A stretch of 14,911 nucleotides of DNA, taken from assembly GCA_023438785.1 (NCBI GenBank), contig JAEXQJ010000039.1:1-14911 (forward strand), in the 5' to 3' direction. Of the stretch, positions 1 to 6,733 are shown in pieces (positions within the stretch are counted from its first letter, which is position 1; each line of letters opens with the position of its first letter). The notes beneath the pieces are model-generated. The model saw only the letters and a list, made by a program, of their open reading frames with translations, did no database searches and was not told where the DNA came from. The stretch comes from Pseudomonadota bacterium. GTDB lineage: Bacteria > Myxococcota_A > Polyangia > Fen-1088. The translations under genes were made by a program, and so were the position numbers.

Positions 1-518
1 TCTTTGAGCTGGTGGGCGGTCCGGTGCACGTCGATCGCGCGTTGTTCGACGGACAGGTCCTGGAGTTGGATCCGGCCCTCCACTTGCGCGTGCTGCACGT
101 GCCCGGCCACTCACCTGGCGGCTGCGCCTTTCTCCTCGACGAGGAGGGTCTTCTCTTCTCGGGCGATGCCGTGCCCGTGGTGGGCGACATGCCGGTCTAC
201 GATGATCCTCTGCTCAGCGCCCAATCCATCGCTCGCCTACGCCGCCTGCCCAATCTGAAGCTGTTGGCCAGCGCCTGGGACGAACCCCGATCGGGTGCAG
301 ATGCGCAGCGGGTCCTGCGCGAAGCCGCGGAGCTCGTCGAGCAGATCCACCAGGCGGTCATGGCCGAGCAGGTGCCCACATCCGATGGGGAGCGCATACA
401 GTTCTGCCGCGCCATCGTGGCCCGCCTGGGCCTGCCCGCGTCCATGGCCAACCCCATGGTTCTACGCACCTTCATGGGCCACCTGGCGCACCGAACGCGC
501 CCCCGACTGGCGGGCTAA
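1..518 (+). CDS. MBL-fold metallo-hydrolase, C-terminal part (5' truncated by window)
   Basis: The open frame enters the window at base 3 without a start and ends at a TAA at 516-518, leaving about 171 residues. The fragment carries HVPGHSPGG (fragment residues 32-40), the metallo-beta-lactamase-fold metal-binding motif HxPGH, and FSGDAV (52-57), whose Asp normally bridges the two metals. The N-terminal HxHxDH motif would lie upstream, outside the window. The usual final His motif is not obvious; LLASAWDEP stands at about that place. After residue 100 comes a helical tail (QRVLREAAELVEQIHQ...) that may be a substrate or dimer arm. The family hydrolyses thioesters, lactones and similar bonds using Zn or Fe; the substrate cannot be told from this piece. 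The first in-frame internal GTG or ATG codons are not taken as starts, because homologous motif sequence already lies around them. Confidence 0.8.
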   Translation, partial: FELVGGPVHVDRALFDGQVLELDPALHLRVLHVPGHSPGGCAFLLDEEGLLFSGDAVPVVGDMPVYDDPLLSAQSIARLRRLPNLKLLASAWDEPRSGADAQRVLREAAELVEQIHQAVMAEQVPTSDGERIQFCRAIVARLGLPASMANPMVLRTFMGHLAHRTRPRLAG

Positions 519-635
519 CCGCCCGTCGCGGCCCAGGCACCAAGCACGCGGCTCCGCGACGACCGGCCCCACCCCCGCGCCTGTAACCCAACCGTCACAA
601 CTGTCACCCGAACGCCCGCCGTATGCTCGACCCAG

Positions 636-1319
636 ATGGCGGCAGCACGCGCCCGAAAGATCTTCGTCCTCGACACCAACGTCATTCTCCACGACAGCAA
701 GTGTATGTATCACTTCGAGGAGAATGACGTCGTCGTTCCCATCACCGTCCTCGAGGAGCTGGACGAATTCAAGAAGGGCAACGAGACGCTCAATTTCCAC
801 GCCCGCGAGTTCCTGCGCGCCCTGGATGAGCTGGCGCACGGGCTCATGTTCCGCAAGGGCGTCCGCATCGGTAAAGGGCTGGGCAACATCATCGTGAAGA
901 TCGGGCAGGACATGCACCCTGACCTGCGCTTCGCCTTCCAGACGCGCACCGCGGACCACGAGATTCTCAACATCGCCTATCACCTGTCCCACGAGAACCG
1001 GCGGGAGGTCATTCTCGTCAGCAAGGACGTCAACTTGCGCATGAAAGCCAAGGCGTTCGGGCTGACGGCCCAGGACTACCGCAGCGACCACGTCAAGGAT
1101 ATCTCCTCGCTATACACAGGGATTCGCCTCAAGGAACACGTGGACGAGGCCGTGGTCAACGGAATGTACGCCGAACCGCCGACCGTCGACGCCAGCGCCC
1201 TGCCTCTCGACCCGCCACTTCATCCCAACGAATGCATCATCTTGCGCAACGGCCGTCGCTCGGCGCTCGCGGCGTGTGCCTCTGCGCCGACAGGGACTCC
1301 ACCCCGCTCCGCCACGTGA
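636..1319 (+). CDS. PIN-domain protein; truncated PIN-PhoH (YlaK/PhoH2-type) lacking the ATPase half
   Basis: Residues 8-150 form a PIN-type nuclease domain: KIFVLDTNV (D13), VLEELDEF (E40/E41), TADHEI (D107) and VSKDVNLRMKAKAFG (D131) supply the expected acidic metal-binding residues. In the YlaK/PhoH2-like family this domain is followed by a short linker ending in a PNxxxxL segment and then a PhoH ATPase with a GxAGTGKT loop, about 440 residues in all. Here the linker is present (LHPNECIILRNG, 195-206), but the protein ends at 227 with a low-complexity tail and no ATPase follows. A +2 frame beginning near 1275 reads ADRDSTPLRHV, which resembles the expected linker continuation, so a frameshift plus deletion is likely. 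The PIN domain itself looks intact and might still be an RNase. No Shine-Dalgarno is seen before ATG 636; TATGCT at 622-627 is a weak possible -10 for a nearly leaderless message. It may be annotated as a pseudogene. Confidence 0.8.
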   Translation: MAAARARKIFVLDTNVILHDSKCMYHFEENDVVVPITVLEELDEFKKGNETLNFHAREFLRALDELAHGLMFRKGVRIGKGLGNIIVKIGQDMHPDLRFAFQTRTADHEILNIAYHLSHENRREVILVSKDVNLRMKAKAFGLTAQDYRSDHVKDISSLYTGIRLKEHVDEAVVNGMYAEPPTVDASALPLDPPLHPNECIILRNGRRSALAACASAPTGTPPRSAT

Positions 1320-1412
1320 TGTCCGGCCCCTGGCAGTCACCCTCCCGTACGCTTCAGAGACTCGTCGCCGCTCCGACAGCGAAGGCCCGCTTTGGCGCCC
1401 GGATGCAGCGAC

Positions 1413-4187
1413 CTAGTCGGGAATCTCACGCAGGCGGGCCGCGGCTTCGGCGTTCTGAGGATCCAGGGCCAGCACCTGGCGGTATTGGGCCCGGGCCGCG
1501 TCGTGCCAGCCGACCATTTGATACTGCTGCCCGGTCCACAGTACGGCCTCGTGGTCGTCGCGGTGGAACATGATGCGAAGGAACCTGTGGATCTCCTCGG
1601 GGCGCCAGGCCGCGCCTCGGCCGAAGCTCAGCAGGAACTGGTAGTTGCCTTTGAATTGAACGTTCCGGTACTCCTCGACGATGGGGCGGTTGCCGGGGTC
1701 GGCCAGGAACGCGGCGCCGTAGCTGCCGATGGCCCGGTTGTGGTCGCCGCGTAGGTGGGCCAGGTCGCCCTGGATGCCCAGTTGTGAGACCTCGAATTGC
1801 TTTTGCAATTGGGCGAAGAAAGCCTCGCTGTCGGCCTTCGAGACGGGCGGGCGGCACCAGGGACGCACACTGCCGCGCACGGGCGCCAGCGCCGCCAGGA
1901 TCTCCTCGTAGTGGTTCACGACCGGGCCGTATTCGAGGACAGGATGATCGTCGGTATTGAGGGGAACGTCCTGGCCCGCGAAGAGCTTCAGCGCCTCGCC
2001 CTCCATGATGAATCCATCCAGCAATTGAATGGCGTCGTCGACGCCCTCTTCGGCCAGATCGCGGGCCACGGCGGGCTTCCCGAAGGCCGCGAGGAATCGG
2101 TCGGTGTCGATGGAAAGCCGCTCCTGCGCGCCCAGCAGGATGGCGTTCGTGCTGGCGAGATGGCTCGTGGGCTGGACGAACCAAAGCGAGGCGTGGGGGA
2201 ACACCTCGCTGAACGTCCTCAGGATGGTCTTGAATTCCCGCAGGGTCATGCCGTTGAGGGGCGCCCACTGCGAGATGAACCCGCCCCGGTCGAGGCGGCT
2301 CTTGCACAGCCGGTAGAACTCTCGGCTGTAGAGGCTGGCGTTGCCGGCGTCCCACTTCGGATGGATGCTCTCCAGGGTGATGACGTCGTAGGTGCGGGTC
2401 GAGGTGAGCATGAAATTCCTGCCATCCTCGAAGTTGATTCTGAATCTGGGGGATTGGGCCACCCCGTGGTTCCAGCGCTCGAAGTGGCCCGTGGCCTGGG
2501 CCACGTCACGCGAAAGCTCGGCGCACTCGATGGATTCGAGGCTGTCGAACTGCAGGGCCGCCCCCGAGGTCATGCCCGAGCCCAGCCCCAGCAGCAGCAG
2601 ACGACGAGGATTCGGGTGCAGCATGAGCGGGAGCTGCGAGATGAGCCGGTGGGCCCGCAAGCCCACGCTCACGGGGTACGGCGAGGCGTTGAGCGCTCCG
2701 TTGATCACGAGATCCCGATTGCCGTCCGGAGATTCGAGCACCTCAACAATGCTGGCCGCGCCCTCGCGGTAGAAGACGGATTGGGCCTCGGGTATGCCCA
2801 TGCGCTTGGCGCTGTAGATCTTGCCCTGACTCGGCAACACCCCCACGGCCACCAGGACCAGCGCGGTCACCGGGACCGCCCACGCGAGCCTGCGTTGCAA
2901 CGGCAGCTCTGGGGCGCTCAGAATCAGGACCAGGCCCAAGAGCACCTGCAGGCCGCAAAGGAGCAGGATGCTCTTCTGAATGCCCAGCCAGGGAATGAGC
3001 GCAAACCCGCTCACCGCGGCGCCCGCCACACAGCCCAGGGTGTTGACGGCGTAGAGGCGTCCCACGCTGCTGCCGGTCGCGGCCGTGCGCTGCACGAGGA
3101 GCCTGCCGGCCAGGGGCAGCAGCAGGCCCATGAGCAAGGTGGGCACGAACATCACCAGGAACGAATAGGTGAACTTGAACCATAGCGGCGTGGCCGAGCT
3201 GTTGTCGAAGCGCCCGGGGTAGGAGAGCTCGGCGAAGACGACCAGGCTGGCGAGCGCGCTCATGCCGATGAGGACTTCAATCAGTCCGAACGCGAACCAG
3301 AGCCGCTTGAGCCGGCTGGCGAAGATGCCAACCAGCACCCCGCCCACACCCAAACCGAAGAGGAAGGTGGTGAGCATGGCGCTGAAGGCGTAGGCGGAAT
3401 TGCTGACGAAGAATGCGATGGCCTTGGTCCAGAGGACCTCGTAGCCCATCGAGAAGAAGCCGGACAGGGCGAAGGCCGGCAAGAGAAGCGCGATGCGAGA
3501 GGCGGGTTTGGCTTCACCCGGGAAAAGGTCCTGGTCGGGCGCGGGGGACGTGGCTGCGGCGGGCGCTTGGCGGCTCATCCACAGCGCCAGGAGCGCGGCC
3601 GACAGGTTGACGAGGGCCACGCCCCGCACCGTCCAGGTGATGCCCAGGGTGCGAATGAGGAGGAAGCCCGCCGCGAAGCACCCGAGCATGGCGCCCAGCG
3701 TGTTGAAGCCATAGAGAAAGCCGAGGTTGCGCACGAGGCCGGGGGAGCGCCGGTCGAGGTCATGGGCCACCACCGGGAGCGTGGCGCCCATCATGGCCGC
3801 GGGCACAATCAGGGCCAGGAAGCAGAGCACGAACCTAATCGTGTGCGCCCCGGGGGCCGACGCCTCGAGCAGGCGGTGGAGTCCCACGTACACGGAAACC
3901 AGGCCGTCGAACACCAGCGGGGACAGCAGGGCGAAGAGTCCGACACCCGCCTCCAGTGCCGCGTAGACCTGGAGGCCGTTGGCGTGTGAGCGCGTGAGCC
4001 GCCCGCCGAGGACGCTGCCCACGGCCAAGCCCGACATGAACGCGGCCATCACCAGCGTGACCGCATGCAGGGAGCAGCCCACAATGTGGTGCAGCGTCTT
4101 GGCCCAGATGACCTCGTAGACGAGACCGCAGAACCCCGAGGCGAAGAAGAGCAGCCGAACCGATCGTTCAAATGATGGGGTCTTCAT
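1413..4187 (-). CDS. Fused MFS-like membrane domain / spermidine-synthase-like domain with TPR tail
   Basis: This 924-residue protein has three parts. Residues about 10-450 hold two sets of hydrophobic helices with a duplicated signature: GFCGLVYEVIWAK near 18-30 and GFFSMGYEVLWTK near 243-255, typical of the fused MFS/spermidine-synthase family. Residues about 465-760 form a Rossmann methyltransferase-like fold with LLLLGLGSGMTSG (530-542) as nucleotide/AdoMet loop, YDVITLES (600-607), and the family-typical LNTDDHPVLEYG (743-754). The tail contains a TPR-like repeat (DAARAQYRQVLALDPQN, about 895-911). In true SpeE enzymes the catalytic stretch reads like DSSDP; here it is ESIHP, so aminopropyl transfer is doubtful. 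The substrate is unknown; an inner membrane location is clear. ATG 4187 is chosen because the hydrophobic part starts right after it and GAGG lies about 11 bases upstream; an in-frame GTG at 4229 would add 14 hydrophilic residues. It is convergent with the PIN gene. Confidence 0.85.
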   Translation of the reverse strand: MKTPSFERSVRLLFFASGFCGLVYEVIWAKTLHHIVGCSLHAVTLVMAAFMSGLAVGSVLGGRLTRSHANGLQVYAALEAGVGLFALLSPLVFDGLVSVYVGLHRLLEASAPGAHTIRFVLCFLALIVPAAMMGATLPVVAHDLDRRSPGLVRNLGFLYGFNTLGAMLGCFAAGFLLIRTLGITWTVRGVALVNLSAALLALWMSRQAPAAATSPAPDQDLFPGEAKPASRIALLLPAFALSGFFSMGYEVLWTKAIAFFVSNSAYAFSAMLTTFLFGLGVGGVLVGIFASRLKRLWFAFGLIEVLIGMSALASLVVFAELSYPGRFDNSSATPLWFKFTYSFLVMFVPTLLMGLLLPLAGRLLVQRTAATGSSVGRLYAVNTLGCVAGAAVSGFALIPWLGIQKSILLLCGLQVLLGLVLILSAPELPLQRRLAWAVPVTALVLVAVGVLPSQGKIYSAKRMGIPEAQSVFYREGAASIVEVLESPDGNRDLVINGALNASPYPVSVGLRAHRLISQLPLMLHPNPRRLLLLGLGSGMTSGAALQFDSLESIECAELSRDVAQATGHFERWNHGVAQSPRFRINFEDGRNFMLTSTRTYDVITLESIHPKWDAGNASLYSREFYRLCKSRLDRGGFISQWAPLNGMTLREFKTILRTFSEVFPHASLWFVQPTSHLASTNAILLGAQERLSIDTDRFLAAFGKPAVARDLAEEGVDDAIQLLDGFIMEGEALKLFAGQDVPLNTDDHPVLEYGPVVNHYEEILAALAPVRGSVRPWCRPPVSKADSEAFFAQLQKQFEVSQLGIQGDLAHLRGDHNRAIGSYGAAFLADPGNRPIVEEYRNVQFKGNYQFLLSFGRGAAWRPEEIHRFLRIMFHRDDHEAVLWTGQQYQMVGWHDAARAQYRQVLALDPQNAEAAARLREIPD

Positions 4188-4360
4188 CCGGAGTTGCGCC
4201 TCTTCGCCATCGTCTGCTCGTAGGAGCACGCGACTGTAACACTGTCCTCTGGGCGCGAGTCACACCTGTCGCGGCCGGCGGTCACATCGCGCAGTCTGAT
4301 CGCGCATGAGGCCAGCGAGAGCAGCCCGCGCGTCGACGGGACCAGTTGTGCGCGGGCCAG

Positions 4361-4378
4361 GGCAACGCAAGCGTTGCC
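4361..4378. repeat. Perfect 8-bp inverted repeat upstream of the small ORF
   Basis: GGCAACGC-AA-GCGTTGCC is a perfect palindrome with a 2-base centre, lying about 64 bases before ATG 4442 in the 254-base divergent intergenic region 4188-4441. A TACGAT at 4411-4416 could be a -10 element for the plus-strand genes, which would put the dyad near -50. That fits a transcription factor site better than a terminator, since no T-run follows. Two GTCACA copies lie on the other side of the intergenic region (near 4260 and 4282). No regulator gene adjoins it, so the binding protein is unknown. Confidence 0.45.
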
Positions 4379-4428
4379 TCGCTGTCACCTCGGCGTCGCG
4401 GAGAGCCGCTTACGATCGGATGGCAAGC

Positions 4429-4435
4429 AAAGGAG
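4429..4435 (+). promoter_or_regulatory. Strong Shine-Dalgarno (AAAGGAG) for the 55-codon ORF
   Basis: AAAGGAG ends six bases before ATG 4442. It is one of the best ribosome binding sites in the window and is the main reason to accept the small ORF as translated and to fix its start, rather than the longer in-frame reading from 4346. Confidence 0.7.
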
Positions 4436-4441
4436 ATTTCC

Positions 4442-4609
4442 ATGACATCCGAGCGGTTGAACGGAGCGACTTCTCCCCGAACGATTGAAATGGAGCTCGA
4501 CGAGGGCGACGAGCGCAGCGATTATGCGCAAGACGAGTTACTCAGGAATCTGCCTCTGGAGCAGTGGTTCGCCACCGCTGATCACAGCATCCCGTTGTGG
4601 TGGCACTAG
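4442..4609 (+). CDS. 55-residue acidic small protein with C-terminal SIPLWWH, unknown function
   Basis: ATG 4442 follows a strong Shine-Dalgarno and the frame ends with TAG at 4607-4609, two bases before the ATG of the acyltransferase gene. The two are therefore almost certainly co-transcribed and probably translationally coupled. The peptide has no signal peptide, no membrane segment and no Cys. Residues 16-40 are strongly acidic (EMELDEGDERSDY), followed by a hydrophobic, aromatic C-terminus: LPLEQWFATADHSIPLWWH. Codon choice is less GC-rich at third positions than the neighbours and includes a TTA (4538-4540). I do not recognise the family. Possibilities are a small partner of the acyltransferase, a coupling or leader peptide (tandem Trp codons near the stop), or a modified peptide precursor with an acidic leader; the sequence does not decide between them. 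Confidence 0.6.
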   Translation: MTSERLNGATSPRTIEMELDEGDERSDYAQDELLRNLPLEQWFATADHSIPLWWH

Positions 4610-4611
4610 GG

Positions 4612-6471
4612 ATGACTCCTGAGGTACTTGAGCCGGCTCGCTTGATCGACCTTGCTGCGACCATTCGCAGCCCGATCCGCCGGGGCATGTTCCGGGTGGT
4701 CGAGAAGCCGGTGGAGGCCCTGCTCTCCATCCCCACCCTGAACCAACTCTTTGCGCAATCCCGGCAGCGCCGTGAGCCCACGTATTTCGCGACGGCCCTG
4801 CGCCTGCTCAACGTCAGTTATGACCTGAGCGCGGAGGATGCGGCGAAGATCCCGCTGCACGGTCCCTTGGTGGTGGTGGCCAATCATCCCTTCGGCGCAC
4901 TGGATGGCCTCATCCTGGGCGACATCCTCACGCGCATCCGTCCCGACGCGCGCCTGCTGGGCAATCGCCTGCTCGGCCGCATCCCCGAGTTGCAGCCACA
5001 CATCATCCCGGTGAATGCCTTCGGTGGTGCGGCCCATGACAACGCGGCGTCGCTGCGGCGGGCGATCACGTGGCTCAAGCAAGGGGGCGCGCTGGCGATC
5101 TTCCCCGCGGGTGTGGTCTCCCATCTGCAGGTGAGGCAGGGGTGTGTGGCCGACCCGGCCTGGAACGCCAACGTGGCCGGCCTGATTCGTCATACCGGGG
5201 CCACGGTGGTCACCGTGTTCTTCGAGGGACGAAACAGCGCCATCTTCCAGGTGTCGGGGCTCATTCACCCGCTGCTGCGCACGGTGCTCCTCCCGTCCGA
5301 GTTGCTCAAACGCCGCGGTTCACGCCTTTCCGTGCGCATCGGACGTCCCGTACAGGCGCACAAGATCGCGCGCTACCCCGACGACGCGACGCTGGTCCAC
5401 TACTTGCGTTTCAAGACGTACATGCTCAAGGAGCGGGACAGCCCGGTCCGGCCGCGCTTCGCGCCGGCGACTCCCTCTCACACGCCCGAGCCGATTCCCA
5501 ACGGGAGCCCGTCGCGCGTGCTGGAGCGGGAGCTGGGGGAAGCTGGCACTGAGCTGCTCCGGCAGGGCGACTACCGCGTGATGCTCCTCCGAGCCGAACA
5601 GGCGCCCCGCGTGCTGGACGAGGTCGGCCGGCTGCGGGAGGTGACCTTCCGGGGCGTGCAGGAGGGGACAGGCCGGGCACGCGATCTGGACGCCTTCGAT
5701 GCCCACTATGGACACCTTGTGCTGTGGCATCAGGGGCGAGGGGAGCTTGTGGGCGCGTACCGCGTGGGGCGCGTGGACCAGATCCTGGCGCGCCTGGGTC
5801 CGCGAGGCTTGTACACGAGCACGCTCTTCAAGTTCGCGCCCGGTTTCCTCGAGGGCCTGGCGCCCGCGCTGGAGTTGGGGCGGTCCTTCGTGCGCGCCGA
5901 GTACCAAGGCCAGGCCGCCCCGCTGGGCCTGCTTTGGCGCGGTATTGGCGAGCTCCTGGTGCGCCACCCGCAATACAAAACGCTCCTCGGGCCGGTGAGC
6001 ATCAGCCGTTCCTATTCGGGGCTATCCCGCCGGCTCATGCTCGAGTTTTTGACGCAAAGGCACGGTGATGACGCCCGCTCGCCGCTCGTCAAGGCGCGCC
6101 GGCCCCCGAAGGCGCGTCTGGCTCGCGCTGAACGGGCTCTCTTCGCCGGGCTGCTGCGCGACACCGACGACCTGTCCACGCTCGTCTCGGACATCGAACC
6201 CGACCGCAAAGGCGTTCCCGTGCTCCTGCGGCACTACCTGCGCCTCAACGCCACCTTCCTGGGCTTCAACCGCGATCCTGAGTTCGGCAACTGCATCGAC
6301 GGTCTGATATTGGTCGACCTGCGAACGTCAGACCCCAAGCTGCTCAAGCGTTTCATGGGCGAAGCGGGATACGCGAGATTCCGCGCGCATGGTTCCCAAG
6401 CAAATTTCGAAGCCGCTTGTGGGCGGGACGCAGCCTGCTCCCGCGAGGCGCACGCCCCGCGGGGCGAATGA
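4612..6471 (+). CDS. Bifunctional PlsC-type / GNAT-type acyltransferase, OlsF-like (aminolipid synthesis)
   Basis: A 619-residue, two-domain acyltransferase. The N-terminal domain (about 20-290) is a lysophospholipid-acyltransferase (PlsC) fold: VVVANHPFGALDG (87-99), with H92 and D98 as the catalytic pair in the spacing I know from hemolysin-like members, and FPAG (164-167) as the second conserved block. The C-terminal domain (about 305-590) matches the COG3176/OlsB-type acyl-ACP N-acyltransferases, with VGAYRVGR, ALELGRSFVR (419-428), LGPVSIS (459-465) and NCIDGLILVDLR (560-571). This order, an O-acyltransferase domain before an N-acyltransferase domain, is that of OlsF, which makes ornithine lipids from ornithine and two acyl-ACP. 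Other amino acids (glycine or lysine lipids) are possible. ATG 4612 is preferred, with GGTGG about eight bases upstream; an in-frame GTG at 4597 would overlap the small ORF and add five residues. The last 25 residues are low-complexity. The gene converges on an ACP gene 10 bases away. Confidence 0.82.
   Translation: MTPEVLEPARLIDLAATIRSPIRRGMFRVVEKPVEALLSIPTLNQLFAQSRQRREPTYFATALRLLNVSYDLSAEDAAKIPLHGPLVVVANHPFGALDGLILGDILTRIRPDARLLGNRLLGRIPELQPHIIPVNAFGGAAHDNAASLRRAITWLKQGGALAIFPAGVVSHLQVRQGCVADPAWNANVAGLIRHTGATVVTVFFEGRNSAIFQVSGLIHPLLRTVLLPSELLKRRGSRLSVRIGRPVQAHKIARYPDDATLVHYLRFKTYMLKERDSPVRPRFAPATPSHTPEPIPNGSPSRVLERELGEAGTELLRQGDYRVMLLRAEQAPRVLDEVGRLREVTFRGVQEGTGRARDLDAFDAHYGHLVLWHQGRGELVGAYRVGRVDQILARLGPRGLYTSTLFKFAPGFLEGLAPALELGRSFVRAEYQGQAAPLGLLWRGIGELLVRHPQYKTLLGPVSISRSYSGLSRRLMLEFLTQRHGDDARSPLVKARRPPKARLARAERALFAGLLRDTDDLSTLVSDIEPDRKGVPVLLRHYLRLNATFLGFNRDPEFGNCIDGLILVDLRTSDPKLLKRFMGEAGYARFRAHGSQANFEAACGRDAACSREAHAPRGE
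6453..6466. repeat. GC palindrome at the end of convergent genes, possible weak terminator
   Basis: CGCCCC-GC-GGGGCG is a perfect 6-bp inverted repeat inside the last codons of the acyltransferase gene and 16 bases before the stop of the convergent ACP gene. It could form a hairpin in either transcript. No T-run follows on either strand, so an intrinsic terminator is not demonstrated. Confidence 0.25.
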
Positions 6472-6481
6472 GTGGAGCTGA

Positions 6482-6733
6482 CTACGCCGCCCGCCGTTGC
6501 GCGATGGCTTGCACCAGGTCGCGCACGGTCTGCAAGCGGGTGACGTCCTCATCGGCCACGGTGGTGCCGAACTCCTCTTCGATCTCGAACATCAACTCGG
6601 ACGCGCAGAGGGAGTCGATGCCAAGGTCCTCACGCAGTTGAGCGTCGAGCGTGATTTGTGAGGGCATGAGGGCGCGGTTCACGCGCTCGGCGATGAGGGT
6701 CGCGAGACGGGAATGGATCTGCTCGGGGGTCAT
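6482..6733 (-). CDS. Acyl carrier protein
   Basis: An 83-residue protein with the acyl carrier protein signature: EDLGIDSLCASELMFEIEEEFG (about 35-56), in which S41 of GIDSL is the 4'-phosphopantetheine attachment site, followed by the acidic helix II. The C-terminal helix TVRDLVQAIAQ is also typical. Size is that of a free-standing type II ACP. Its ATG overlaps the TGA of the ketosynthase gene by four bases (ATGA), so the two are translationally coupled and very likely work together. Pairing with a single ketosynthase away from an obvious fab cluster suggests a dedicated, specialised ACP rather than the housekeeping one. It could load acyl chains for the convergent OlsF-like acyltransferase; this is inferred from proximity only. 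Confidence 0.92.
   Translation of the reverse strand: MTPEQIHSRLATLIAERVNRALMPSQITLDAQLREDLGIDSLCASELMFEIEEEFGTTVADEDVTRLQTVRDLVQAIAQRRAA

Noticed and set aside
1797..3185. 462-codon open frame on the plus strand opposite the membrane fusion gene
   Set aside because: Its translation is Arg/Gln/His/Glu-rich low-complexity sequence, as expected antisense to GC-rich hydrophobic coding DNA, and the minus strand carries clear family motifs throughout.
4306..4488. 60-codon frame overlapping the start of the small ORF
   Set aside because: It has no Shine-Dalgarno and runs in a different frame across the strong ribosome binding site at 4429-4435, which clearly serves ATG 4442.
4442..4609. Small ORF read as a classical trp-type attenuator leader because of its Trp-Trp codons
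   Set aside because: It is much longer than such leaders, the Trp codons are at the very end, no terminator/antiterminator hairpin pair follows, and the downstream gene is not for Trp synthesis.
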